Assembly (NCBI RefSeq): GCF_036588685.1
Contig: NC_086386.1
Location: 35,579,883 to 35,643,882 of the forward strand
DNA: 64,000 nt
Source: Mytilus trossulus
Lineage: Eukaryota; Mollusca; Bivalvia; Mytilida; Mytilidae
Direction of reading: 5' to 3'
Shown: positions 1 through 14,600 of the stretch, piece by piece
How positions within the stretch are numbered: position 1 is the stretch's first letter
Layout of the letters: the number at the start of each line of letters is the position of its first letter
The notes under the pieces: generated by a model
The model's database searches: none
The model's input: the letters and a program-made list of their open reading frames with translations, nothing else
Told to the model about the DNA's origin: nothing
Translations under genes and position numbers: made by a program

Positions 1-2633
1 CGTCAATATTTTCTAAACCACATTCAAACATTATGAATCCTAAAGCAGATTTTCCAGATTTAAAACTGTGTTCTCTACTTGGAACCTTTCTAGATTTTCC
101 ATCATATGGTGAACCATCAAGAGATTCTTCATCAATACTACTTTGTCGAAACAATTTAGGTAAAGTTCCGCCATGACTGTCGGTATCTCTACTTGCCTGG
201 CGACTCATACTTCTACGACTTTCTCTACTTGAATTTCTACGTACAGCTTTAGGTGAAGGAGTAGAGGTTGACGGCCTCTCCACCCTTTGCCTAGGGGAAG
301 CTGGAAATACAAATGCTAAAGGTTTACTAAGTTCCTTGTCAAATTCAAACAAGACCTTAGACTTGTGATCTGGTATAGCTGTTAACAACACTTGATCAGA
401 GTAATTACTATTTTTCAGCAATCTCTGTAACTGAATGTGAACTCTAGAAATATGAAGTGTCCCTACATCTTCCTCTCGACAAACTTCCGTTACGAGATCT
501 TCTTGAGACTTATCAAAGTTACTGGAATCCATTCTTTTCACTTTCTGTTTCTTTGGTGAAGTCTTTATAGGAACACCACCAGGAATAGGTTTCTCCTGCA
601 TGGTTTTAACAGAATGGCTGTTCGATAATAACTGACAATTGATATTGTCAAAACATACAGCTAACAGTGAAAAACAAGTCAAATCACGGATACTTTCCAT
701 AGCAGAGAAAGCTATCACTTCCTCAACCATTCCTGACTGTAGAACACATATGTTAATCTGCAATAAATAAACATTAAATTAGTGTGGCGTTCATTATCAA
801 TGAACTAGTATATATTTGTTAAGGGGCCAGCTGAAAGACGCCTCCGGGTGCAGGAATTTCTCGCTACATTGAAGACCTGTTGGTGACCTTCTGCTGTTTT
901 TTTGTTTTTTTTCTATGGTCGGGTTGTTGTCTCTTTGACACATTCTTCATTTCCATTATCAATTTTATTAAGTAAGATATGCAAATGAGAGAGAAGGGTT
1001 TCATAGCTACTTAGCATAACACACAACTAGCAAGACGAAATTATGTACTGTATGTTTTTTAGATGTTGGCCCATAACATTGAACACTATATATTATAAAA
1101 TACATACAACTTATAGAAATATGAACCTAAGAATAGATGTGTTATGTCCAGCAGCAAGTATTATTTGAATATTGAGAATGAGAATGTGTTTATGTGATAT
1201 AAATCTGAATAATGTTTTGTACTTTAAACAAACTATGCTGAATTTTAAGCACTAATTCAGTCATAAGTTAAACAAGTCATCTCATCTTGACACATTTATT
1301 AAACTTGTAGCTGAAGCCTCTTTCCTCCTACACTTAAATGCTGCATGCTTATTGAAGAAATAAGAAAGCTGAATTTTAAAGTCTAAAGTTTGACTTGCAA
1401 AAACGAGTCAACCAGTGACCTGAGAGAATACAAGGATGCTACAATGAGTCCATAAATGGGTGTGGTCCCAGGATGGTCAGATACCTGGGTCTCTGAAAGA
1501 TGAAACATACCCCATTTTGAACATACCAACCTTTGACAATGTAAACAGAGCCTGTATACTCTTTGTTTTCATTTCCCCACTGCTACGTCTACTCTCAGTA
1601 CTAAACTGTCTCTCTGGCATTTTAGTAACCTCACTATCAGACTTCTCTTTCACTTTCTTCAGTCGATTCTGTCTTTTCAAGCTATCTACACATTGGCTGT
1701 GTAAGCTGTCTATTATAGAAGATGGGTGAAGGGCAGTCAGTGTTGGAATCACCGCTTCTGTGTATCTTTGTCAAGAATAAAATGGTAAAATATTATTTAT
1801 AAGCACTATTTGGCTAACAATGATTAACATGAATCTTTATAAATTGAATTATAAGCCAAAACAAATGTTGGCAACATAAACATGATGATAAACATTCAGT
1901 TAATAAATATTGCAAGAACAAAGTTTAGCACTCACTATAAATTCCATGAAATTGTGTAGCCTTTCAGACTAAAATACTATATAATGGGATCGACAAAATT
2001 AAAATAAGATCCCAGGTACTAGTTGTTCTATAAAAGGTCTTCAAATGAAATGTATGGGAAAAAATTTCGGTTGTTGTTTATTGTCCTTAGGGAAGACATC
2101 AAAAGTTCAATGTAGGATAAAAAACTTAATTCACATAGTTTTTTCACTGACTACCCCCCCTCCCCCCTTCTTAACGTAATTTGGAAAAAATTGGTTGACC
2201 AATACGGATATATCCCCTCATCCCCAAACTATTTGATTTCAGTTTTTTTATCCTACACGGATCTTTTGATGTCGTCCCTTACTTTCTTTATCTAAAATAA
2301 AATTATCTTCTACTATATTTTTTTAGAAAAATAAGTGAGCTAGAAATTTACACTTTTATATTTGTTTTCAAGTTTAGTTGTTTGGTGGTGCCTTCGTAAC
2401 CAGAAGCAAATATCACATATATAATTTTAGCAACAACAGGGAAGATAATCGATAATTATTTTTTGTTGATCATCTCTATATCAATTAAATCCTTATAACT
2501 TATAACTCATTTAGTTCATACCTTTGAAAAGACTCCAGAAACAATGGTGTTAACATAACATTCATAGAACCTCTGACTTTAACCACTGCAGTGGTAATAG
2601 ATGCATTTTCAGGTAAACTGTTGTCTGGATCTT
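1..2633 (-). CDS. BLTP1: BLTP1 exons 20-22, exon 22 cut by the window edge
   Basis: Exon 20 (2633-2522): TTAVVKVRGSMNVMLTPLFL. Exon 21 (1765-1531): RYTEAVIPTLTALHPSSIID then a basic serine-rich stretch. Its donor is AAAG|GTTGGT; a nearby GTATGT looks stronger, but using it would put a TAA straight after the junction. Exon 22 (from 757 to the left edge) begins INICVLQSG, continues through SLLAVCFDNINCQL and a serine/arginine-rich region, and reaches the conserved GFIMFECGLENID at the edge. No stop occurs. Confidence 0.9.
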
Positions 2634-5600
2634 CTATAAACATGAAAAAAACGTTAAAAAAACATGAAGAGTAAATTATAACTTATTTTTTATGTAATCA
2701 ATTTTAATATTTTGTATCACTAAGATTGTATGAACTAGTTATGCAATGAGTTTAATGAGTGTTCCACTAATGCATTTCATTTCACATTCATTTCTGGAAG
2801 GTTGAAAAGTAAATGTTACAAGGTGTCTTTATTCTAATAAATGTACTTGAGACATGTCATTGTTTTATTGTGTCAGTTCTGTTTAGAACATACCTGGTAC
2901 CCAGATAAGGCACATGGAAAATAAGGTAACCAACTATAGATTCAATTTAAGAATTTCTCTTACTCTTTTACTGTTCAGAAACAGCAACTCATAGTTGTGA
3001 ATTTAAATTGATCATCTACGGTCCCATATTTGTTTTTATTTATGGAGCAGCCACTAAGATCTCTTGTCCATTGTACAGGATTTAACATTTCAAAACAGAA
3101 ATAAGATTTCTCTTCGTTTATGCTTTACAATTGAAAGTATAACTCTACCTTCCAAAATAGAACTTTCTGCATTATCTTGAGATTCATTGATATCATCAAC
3201 CTCATCTTCATCCCTCTCTTCTGTTCTGTACTCCTCTCTTGTTTTCATCAGACTTGGTGAAAAGCCCTGACGAGTCTTGACAAACCTAGGAACACAAGCT
3301 GGACTGTGTACATACTGCACTGATTGGCCGACAGAAGATAACGAGTATGTTGATTGATCTGCTATATTTGTCTTGTTATAACTCATTTCTGGGGACGCCT
3401 GTAACCAATCATTGCACTGATAGTAGGTCATGTGACTAGAATAACATGACATCAACACGGGAGATTCACTAATTGGCTTTTGCACTTGCCCATGAAGATC
3501 AACTAGGAAATTTTCTGGTACCCCTGAAAAACTATCGGCATCATTGGGCTCTGTAGTTGCTGATTCGTAAGATAATGTAGAGCCAGAACTTTCCGAGCTC
3601 AACTGTCGCTCAATAGGTTTTTTATTCCTTTTAATTGTATCTAATTGTATAACTGTCTGATCATTTACAGTGGAATCATGTCTTTTTAAAGTTCCATCCA
3701 AACTCATGTTGTCAGTTGAGAGAAATGAAATACCATTATCACATATATCAGGTTGTGAAGTCTCCATATCTTCATCAGCGGAATAATAAAGTTCACTTTC
3801 TATAGACATTTCTGATTGTACTTTACTACCCATACCTTGACGTAAAATTTTAGGAGTTGACAAAGAGGACTTTGAGAAACTCCTTTCTGACATCTTAAAA
3901 TCATCCAGATCAGAACCAGATTTTCTGTTGATAGATTTCAATGTTGTTAGACTGTCTGCTAATCCTAATTTTCGATTTCCTTGAGAATCTCTTTTACTAA
4001 AATTTTCCAAACTTTCTTTTCTTGATGACAAACTTTTACTGTCAGAAGGAGAACTGGATGTTATATCTTCAGGAGACTTACTGCTTATATAAGAGGATAG
4101 AGAAGGTTTAGTTTCAAGAATAGAATCACTTGCTGCTGATTTTAACGAATAATCCCCAATAGATATCTGAGATTGAATTTGTCCAGGGCTTTCTTGAAAC
4201 AGACTTTCTTTAGGAACCTTTAACGATTGGCTTAATGTTGACTTTTCTCCAATGATTGTAATGTTTGTTCCCGATTCTGGGGTGGTAACATTACTCATAT
4301 AACCTCTTGTGAATTTAAATCCATTTCCTTTTGAAGGTGAGGCTCCTTCTATTCCATTTGTAAGTGCTACCTCAAACACTAATTTGTCTTTAAATAGCAA
4401 ACTCTGACCAAATCCAGGATCCTGTCCAGCAGGGGACACTTTTAACACAGCAGAAAATGGTCTTTCTTTACATTTTTTAGAATTGAAAAATCCAATGCCT
4501 GTTCTATTGTTTCCGAAGAATGCACAACCACCAAGACAGCCACATTTTCCTATTACTAACGGCAAAACTTTAATTTCTTCTGGTGGCCACAGAAACCACA
4601 ATCTCCTTGTATTTTTGTCATGAATTTTTAGAAAGTCATCCTGTATCTTGTGGAAGTCAGGGTTTGGTAATGCCATAGCTGCCTCTCCATCTATTGGTCC
4701 AATGGTTAGACCACCTGACTCAAGCCATAAATCTAATTGGCTACTGTCATGTTTTAAAGCAGATGATGAAATAAACTGGGTCAATGAAATGTGTTCTACT
4801 CTAGCTGTTATTCCTGCTCTTGTATTAGTTCCATGCAAATTACAAGTTGACAATTTAATTGGATGCACCTAAAAAATACAAACAAATTAATGTTAAAAGT
4901 TTTCAAAGAAACATAATTTCATCAGTCGCATAACACTATTTTCCATAGGATTGGGCTAAAAGGGTTGCCAAAAAGGCTATTCAAAGGTAAATATATCTTG
5001 GCGACAGTTGCACACTATGAAAATTCAAACAAATAACCACCATTATTGTTGTTAAATATTAAAAAGAAGATGTGGTATGATTGCCAATGAGACAACTATC
5101 CACAAAAGACCAAAATGACACAGACAATAACAACTATAGGTCACCGTACGGCCTTCAACAATGAGAGAAGCCCATACCGCATAGTCAGCTATAAAAGGCC
5201 CCCATAAGACAATGTAAAACAAGAAAACAAGAAAACGAACGACCTTATTTATGTAAAAAAATAATGAACAAAAAAAAAATATGTAACACATAAACGAACG
5301 ACAACCACAGAATTTACAGGCTCCTGACTTGGGACTGGCACAAACATAAATAATGTAGCAGGTATAAACATGTTAGCGGGATCCCAACCCTCCCCCTAAC
5401 CTGGGACAGTGGTATAACATTACAACATAAGAACGAACTATAAAAATCAGTTGAAAAAGGCTTAACTCATCAGATGGAAAAAAATACAAGTTTAAAAAAA
5501 TGTTTGTTTAAACACTGTTTATATTATCAGTAGAAAATAATTCTGACAACAATCTCAAGTCAACACAAACAAACAACTGTTACAGATTGAAATGTAAAGA

Positions 5601-8600
5601 CATTAATTTGAAATTTATGATTCAAAATTTTTCTTGATTTTTAATAAATTTACATTAAACTTTACAGTTACAATTATTTCACAAAATAAAATGACCTAAT
5701 CTTAAACCACATTAATGCTTACTATGCAGTAGGGGTTTTGCTCATTTTTGAAGGTCCTACAGTTATCTATAGATGCAAACTTCAACATCAGTTGGTCAGT
5801 TTTGGTCAGATGTCTCATTGGCAATCATACCACATCATCTTATTTTTATAATAATTGAATACTTCACCTGAAGATTCAAAGCTGTTCCAGATTCTACTAA
5901 GAAGAAGCTAATGGAATCCACAGACAATCTGACCATCTCATATTTAATATCCTCTGACAATGGACAGTGATAGGAGTATTGAGGTAGCATCCTACACTGA
6001 GGCTGAGGTAACATGTGCTGACATAATTTGTTTGGTTTGGAGGGTTGTAAACAATTCTCTGGGTCTTCTACCAGTATGATAAATGTCTGGATAAATTCTA
6101 TTAAATTCTGTAACTGCAAGTAAATCACATTAATATCTTAGTGTCTTATAAATACAAACATTCAAAATGGATGGACAAAATTATACAAATACTTATTGTT
6201 GATGGTTTTTTTTATCAATGGTGATTTATTATTCTTGCTGGATACAAGTTTGTGGATTTCATTGGAATAGGAATCTACAAAAATGCTTAAAGAAATACAA
6301 AATTTTATTAACTTTGATAGAAGCAAATGATGAATCGACAATTCAACTTGATAAATTTCACCAACTTGGCACAGAATTAAATAAATGGGCAATGTGAAAC
6401 CACCAAAATTAAAACCTGATCTGTGTTTTGTGGTAATTAGCATTGTGTATAAGTTTTATAACATTTATTTGAAGCAAACTCAATTCAGAGAACAGAAACC
6501 AATTTAAGGACGTACAGACAGACTTACATACTTATGATCGTACAGATGGACTTACATATTTATGGACGTACAGACAGACGAGGGTACAACTTAATGCCCC
6601 CTCTGCTACGGCAGGGGCATAAAAACAACAAAGACAAGTTAGATCTGAGAAAAAGTACTGGCAGAGTTAATACTTCACATCAGTGCTCAGTATAGTATTG
6701 TCATACATTGTTGTATTGTGATTTCAGAAATAGATATTTATCTTTTTTTAAATCTATCTTTTGATAGATCATTTTAATATACTACACACAGTTTTATCAT
6801 CATCAATTTACAAATACTTTATAACAAGTAACAGCATGTTTGTTAACAGACAACACTTTACTTATATGATATAAAGTACCTGTGGACTTGTTAGCTTCCC
6901 TGTTAGATCTCCTATAACAACTTCTATCAGCCATGCATACTCCAAGGTCTCACTTTCCATGGGTAATCCTTCATGAGAAAACATAGCATGACCTCTGACT
7001 TGTAACCCTGACAACCCAACGTGACCTTCATTCAGATGCTTGTTTTCATCTTCTCTCTGTAACCATGTAGACATTTTTACATTAAAGGTTGTGTAAAAAA
7101 CATATAAATCTGCTATACTAATGATTTACATTGGACACAAATTTAAATATATTACTACATCAGACTGTTTTAAAATTCAAGTTAGCTTATGAATTAGTTT
7201 TAGTTATGGTCTAAGTACCAAAGAACCTAATGGTAGCCAGCTTATCATGTAAAACCAAAGAGCATGTGTCCATGGGACAGAAGGACAATGATAAACCTTA
7301 TGCCCTGTTCGATTAATGGAGGGGCATAAAAAGCAATTAATTTATAAAAATTTACACCAGCAATCAAAATCTTCACCTTTTTTGCCGAAGCTTAAAATCT
7401 ATCTTGAACTCCTACAAATGGTACCTACATGTAAATTGATACTTATTAGTGTACATGTATGTATACCTTACTAGAATTCTAATGATCTATTAAAGAGCAA
7501 ATATATAAACTGTATGTGACTTTATGCTCAAAACAGTTGACTTATTAATAAGACTTGTCCACTGGATAAGTTACACTGATTTCTTTATGCTTTATTCACT
7601 GGTTAACAGTTTTCCAGTGGATAAAAGATTAAATAAACCCAGTCCTGGCTAATAAGGCTTGATATAATTACAATATACCTACCGGGTATTTATCTTTGGC
7701 TACCAGTACAGCTGGGGACAAAAGTAATTGTAGCTTAGTCTCCAAGTAAGTCTTGTCCATCTCAAAACAAAGACGTTCAAGAAATATACTAGGACACGGT
7801 AGATCATCAATGTTACAGTTCTGTAAAATATAAGTAGTTCATAATATCAAGTTCATGCACTTTAAGTATCACATACTGAAGCACAAAACTATTTGATTGT
7901 ACATGTATGAATAAGAAAATGTCTACCGAAATTGAAGACAAATTGTTTTCCCAAATGCACATATCCAGGAACCTCATGGCAGCCATTGTTCTCTTCAAAA
8001 ACATAATTCTGTCCCGTTCTCAGGCAATTTAATAATTCCTTTAATGCATAATACTTTGTAAAATGTAAAAATTCAATTACATCTTACAGTATAAGTTTTT
8101 TTATTAATTAATAGATATAGGAAGATGTGGTGTGAGTGCCAATGAGACAACTCTCCATCCAAATAACAATTTAAAAATTAAACCATTATAGGTTAAAGTA
8201 CGGCCTTCAACATGGAGCCTTGGCTCACACCGAACAACAAGCTATAAAGGGCCCCAAAATTACTAGTGTAAAACCATTCAAACGGGAAAACCAACGGTCT
8301 AATCTATATAAACAAAACGAGAAACGAGAAACACGTATATATATTACATAAACAAACGACAACTACTGTACATCAGATTCCTGACTTAGGACAGGTGCAA
8401 ACATATATAAATAGGCATCTTCAGTCTCAATTTCATTTTTGGATTTCTATAGTTTTATAATTGGTCAATTCCATGTTAAAACCTTTATGGGATCCAGCGA
8501 ACGCTTCAAAATCTAATCTATTACCTTTAGTGCTCGGAAAACTTAAGTGTAATTCCTATACTCTCAATAGGTGGTTTTTCCATTTCTATTCTCCTTTTCA

Positions 8601-11600
8601 AACTGCCCTTTCCAAGTACCATATATGTTTTGATTAAACAACCCTAACAAGCATCTACACTTTCATCAATACTTTTTTTGCAGTTTCTTTAATGATCAAA
8701 TAATGCTGTAAAACATTTATTTTCATATGTTTGTAATTACCTTAACAAGATGTCCATGAACATCATTAATAACCAAAGAGACAGTGACTGCAAATGGACG
8801 GTATTCTCTTTCATCAAATGGTCTGACTTCAGCTTCAGCCACGTAAGGACCATCAGCTGCTTCACCAAGCTTCTTCTCTTTAGGAGTATCATAAAAGTCT
8901 GTAAATACTTGGTCTTCACCTAAATAGTTTTCCTGAAAAATTTAAGATAAGGTGAGATGGTTAATCTGTGGTTTTAACACCATCTAACACAATTCAGAAA
9001 TTGAAGGAACTGTTCCAATTTCTTCATTGTAACTGTTTTATGTAAATTCAAATCAGCAATAACTGATTAATATAAGATAATAATGAAATTTCAAAAACAA
9101 ATTCCATCAAAGTACAAGATGTGATCTCATAGTGATGTTAAAATAAAAATTACCTCTTTTTCAAAACATATATTGCAATCAACAAAGAAAGTCGAGTCAA
9201 TAATCAAGTGCTGCAATGAAAGACCCTTAATAAATCCTTGTCAAGTAGCTGATAATATAAAAGAAATCTGATTTGAGAATGTAACAGAAAAAGAATTATA
9301 TTTTTTTCCAATACTTATAGATTATCCTTAGCTATCTCAAGGAGATTGGTTTCTCACTTCAGCCAGTTACAGTAACTGATATTCTTTCCTCCACTGTACT
9401 TCAGTGAGACAAAAACTATCAACATAAAAAATCAAAGCGCTGTAAGCACTGTAGGCAGTTAACCAAAAACCAAGGCAAACATAATTATGAAAACTGTGGC
9501 AATGTTGCTTCAACTTTTTTTAAAGATTTAAAAGAACAAACATCAAACATTCATATATAATTGTACATTTATGTTCATTTGATGAATTAATCATTAAGGC
9601 AAATAATTCATATTTTATCAAGGTTTTCAATAACATGGCCCCACGAACTCCACCTATATTTCATATAATTTGTTATATTGTCCCATACATGAATATATAT
9701 GGTTTAGGGGTGGGGATCTTGACCGTTACCAAGTTTAGGTAATTTTTGTCTCTTGTGGATAGTTGTCTCATTGGCAATCATACCACATAACTTCCAGCTA
9801 TTTTAACTAACCTATCAAAATTGAGAAGAAAACAAGAAGTAATTGTAACAGGATGCTGTTACGAAGTCTCCCAAACAAAGCTCCCGTAACTCGCCATCCA
9901 TAAGGTCCCATGTTCATTTGATTTGATGTTTTGTCCCATACAAGAATATATATGGCTTACGGGTGGGGATCTCTACCATTTACAAGTATTCAAACAAGAG
10001 GGGGAGGGGATGACCCCCAGGGACTTTACCTATATTTCATTTGATTTGTTTTATTGTCCCATACAAGAATATATATGGTTTAGGGGTGGGGATGTTGACC
10101 GTTTGCAAGTTTTCAAACAAGAGGGGTTGGGGTGACCCCCTCAGGACTTCCCTTTTATATCATTTCATTTGTTTTATTGTCCCCCACAAGAATATATATG
10201 GTTTAAGGGTGGGGATCTAGACCGTTTACAAGATTTCAAACAAGAGGGGGTGGGATGACCCCCTCAGGATTTCCCTTTTACTTCATTTTCATTTGTTTCA
10301 TTGTCCCCTACAAGAATATATATGGTTTAGGGGTGGGGATCTGGACCAGTTACAAGATAATAGTACATTCTCATATTGAACGGGGTGGGGGTGACCCCCA
10401 GGAACTTCCATTTAATTTCATTCAATTAGTTGTATTGTCCCATACAAGAATATATATGGTTTAGGGGTGGGGATGTTGACCGTTTACATGTTTTCAAACA
10501 AGAGGGGGTAAGGTGACCCCCCACGGAATTCCCTTTTATTTCATTTCATTTGTTTTATTGTCCCCTACAAGAATATATATGGTTTAGGGGTGGGGATCTG
10601 GACCATTTACAAGATAATAGCACATTCTCAAATTGAACGGGTTGGGGAGGACCCCAGGGGACTTCCCTTTAATTTCATCTGATTTGTTTTATTATCCCAT
10701 TCAAGAATATATGAGGTTTTGGGGTGGGGATCTGGACCATTTACAAGATAAAAGCATATTCCCAAATTGAAGGGGGTGGGGATGACCCCCAAAGACTCCC
10801 CCTATATTTCATGTGATTTGTTTTATTGTCCTAAAATCATTTCTGAAGACTACATGTATCTATCACTTACAGTTTTCAAGTTATATTCATTTAAAAAATT
10901 TAGAAAATAAAATCCCATAGGGTTCTTAGTAAACCCCACCCTACTTTCTGCCCCCCCCCCCCCCCCCCCCCCAAATACCCCTTAATAGACCCCAATGCAC
11001 AAACAAAAGATTGATGGCTCACCTAGACATATTAGTCTAACATTCTATGAAAGCCTAAGTTAAACTTTGTTTGGGAGACTTGAAAATACCCCTTGAAATT
11101 GCAGTAATATGTTCAACTTGAAAAGCATTTAACACGCATTACCAACATTTATCACTGATAAAAAAAAATTATACTGTTACCAGGTTGTTAGATAAACTGT
11201 TCCCAGCTGTAACAATGTATTGGATTTTCACATTAAAATTGGTGTACAAAATATTTTCTGCTTTTTCTTTCTTTTACATATGTCTTTTGGTTTTCAATTC
11301 TAGTGTTTGTATTTATTTACCATGCATAGATGTATTTTGTCACCTGTCTGGATTTTTTAGTAGCCAAATCCGGGATAACCCTTATCCGCTTCCGGAATCG
11401 AATCCGATATTGTAATCTCGTGGCAGCCATTTTGGTTTCAATGTTGTTTTTGACAGATAGTGAGATACGATTTTACTCGGATTTACACATTATTTCTCGG
11501 CGATTTTATGTATAAAGCTAGCGGTTGAACAAATTGAACATCGCTGTCATGAATAGTAATAATGAAAATAAGTGTGAGATCGTTTATTAGTAAACTTTGG

Positions 11601-14600
11601 TAAAAATGTTTGCAAAATTATTTTTTTATATTCTTTCAAGGTCCGTCGGGCATGTGCGTAGCTAGTAACCAAGTAGAAAGTCCGACAGCAAAAGTGGACG
11701 GTCGCAGACCTCGCTAATTTGAACTCCTGCGTCCAAATTATAAAGATACGAAAATTTCGTCTTCTTTTCAATTCAAAATTTCTGCCAACACCGTGATCAG
11801 TTGAACTTATAAACGTAGTTGATTACGTATTGACGACAAACAATATTCCTACGATTTTGCAATTTAGGAAATCTTAACTACTTGTCTTTGGAAATTTTCG
11901 GCGATTAGATATTTCATACATTTGTTCTTTGACATCTTAGCCAAAAGCTCAGGGGATAATAAACTACATAAGGATTCCTAATGTGCTCTACTTCCTATGT
12001 GCAACTTCAAAACTTTTGGGAAAATCGACGATCATTTAAGGTTTTTCTGGTCATATTTTTTGTAATCCAGAATAAAAAGTATAAAAAAAACTGTCCAATA
12101 AGTCACAAATAATATAGTAGCCAGCTAGATGATAACAATGACACGTATTTCAGCATTTATTGGGTAGCACACAAATCAAGGGTGCTCGCATAAGGCAGCT
12201 TAACTGCCTAACAACAATTATTCCATATTCCCTTCAAATCATTCTGGTAAAAGTATCAATAAAAACTCACTTTTACATGCAGAAAATTCCTAAGTAATGA
12301 TCCATATATACACAACATAGATGGAGCCACTTCCAGTTCCAATGCTATTAAATCTGGTTCCATGTTTGCTGGATCAAAGCCCTCAGGAGGCTCTGTTCTA
12401 ATCACTTTACCACTGAACGGTCCCATAGGTATATTTATCTCCTCCTCTATGATAGGTGTGGTCGGGGCAGATTTCTTCTTTTTGGTGGTGACTTCTTCCT
12501 CCACTTTATATTCCAGTAATGGCATAGGGTGGTAAGTGTATCCTAGACTGATTGCTACATGTGTAGTTGTCCAACAGTCTATCCAGCCTTCACTATAAAA
12601 TTATTAAAAAAAACATATATATTATCATAATTCAAATTGTTTTCCAGTAAGCAGAAGTTGCATTAAAAATCAAAACCCAGACTCTATTTACGAATATAAA
12701 GGAATTACAGTTTTGGGCCTATGAAGAAATTAGTTGTTGATGAACTTGATGTTGAAAGCTTGTCTAGATATCTGATTCATGTATTTGTTAATAACTGAAT
12801 GTTTATCCACCATATCAAATAATATGATTTCATGTAATTTTTTATTAAGCAATTCGCATAAAACATCAGAATTTAAGTAGACATTAGGTCAACTTGCCAA
12901 CCAGTCACAGTCAAGTACTAGAAATAGAACTTTTTTTAGTCTAACATTGCCTTTTTAAAATCCTAAGTCTGCATCTGCATATTCACTACTGTGGATTCAT
13001 TGTTATTCGTTGGATACCAATTTGTCGTGGATACAGGTAAACTACGAATTCAAATGTTCAATGAATACTGTGGATTCATTTTTATTCGTGGTATACCAAT
13101 TTTCGTGGGTTTCGTGGGTCACAGCGAACTACGAATTTAAGAATTCAATGAAGAATAATCCCGAGAAATGTATATGGAGTCGGATGTTTATTTCCGGTTA
13201 TTTTATGCAGTTTTGGTAAAGTGTTGACTAGCAGTAAACATTGTAACATAACACATGTTTTTTATTGAAAGAAGATACAAGTATTTTGATTAAATCTATA
13301 ATAAATATATGGAATGTCAGTGATAATTTACCTTTAAAATTGATTAAAACATAGTTTGGTTTACCAGTAATTAAAAATCAATAGGATTAAGTACGGGGAT
13401 ATTGCCCGTAGGTAATATTGTTTATGACAGGAACATTTATGTTCACACCTTATACTAATATCACTGTTTATCTTATCCTGATTAGGGAAATGAGATTTCA
13501 ATCATAAAGTTTTGAATGCCTTGTAGAATTTAGACAAGAATTTATTAATTGTACATCAAACAAATAATTAGTTGTCTCTGTCAATTACTGTAATCGAAGT
13601 TATCAATGAACACTTTAACCTAGAATGACCAAGTGAGGATTTTGACAATTCAAAACTTTTTCAATGAATTCTTTCTTTTTTGTTTTGTTTTATTATTGAT
13701 CAAACCAAGGAGGTTATATGATCTCCTAAATCAAAAAGAAATCCACGAATTATGTATCTAATTTTTTGTTGTTGTAATCAGCGATCCACGAATTTATGTA
13801 TACCACGAAACGTCTTTTTTTCTCTATCCAGGAAAATTGATACCCACGAAAATAAATGAATCCACAGTAACATATTTTCAATAGGTTTTGTGTACAGAGA
13901 TTGGCTAAACCACGAAATCAAATATCCACAAAAAATGATACCCACCAAAATAAATGAATCCACATAATTTGGATTATACAATTAATACATTCTATTTGTA
14001 AGCCTAATACTTCCAATGATTCCTACCTTTCTTCAGTAAACCTTCTCCACTGACGTTTCTCTGGTTTAAAGGGTTTCTCTATTATTTTCCCATTCCTGTC
14101 CATTATCTTCATATTTTTGGATAAAGCCAAAACAATTTGTCTACTTGTGTTAGACTCTGGTAGGTAAAATCTACAGTAGGCGTTCTCTCCCTTTAATATA
14201 TCAAAGATAAAAATGATTTTAAATTTGATTTCATGTTATGTTCAGTATACTACAATAAATTTTGGTACTTGCTTTTGCCATGTAGCTTCATTTGGAGTGA
14301 CATTGAACATTTAGACAAATAACTTTCAACAAATCATTAGTGCTGTTGTTGGACCAAAATCTGAATAGTAGGATAAATCTGGAAAAATAATGTCAAACAG
14401 GCAAAGTGGATACATGGAGGAGATATGTTAAAACTATTTCTCTAATTCTTTGTCAATTTATCCCTTTCTACACCCATTGTATAAAAAAGATTTAATCAAC
14501 TTGTGGTTTGTTTGATTTCAGTACTTCATTGGTTAAAATCCAATTATGACATAGAATTTTGTTGCTTTCCTCTGAAATTGCTAATGTGACGCCACATAGA

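Noticed and set aside
1520..1531. Stronger-looking GTATGT donor for BLTP1 exon 21
   Set aside because: Using it would place a stop codon at the junction with exon 22; GTTGGT at 1530 keeps the conserved sequence in frame.
9923..10464. Two ORFs of about 70 codons with repeated peptide PIQEYIW
   Set aside because: They follow the minisatellite unit and change frame with its length; no coding signal.
9864..11081. Autonomous transposon
   Set aside because: No ORF beyond repeat translations; at most a non-autonomous element.
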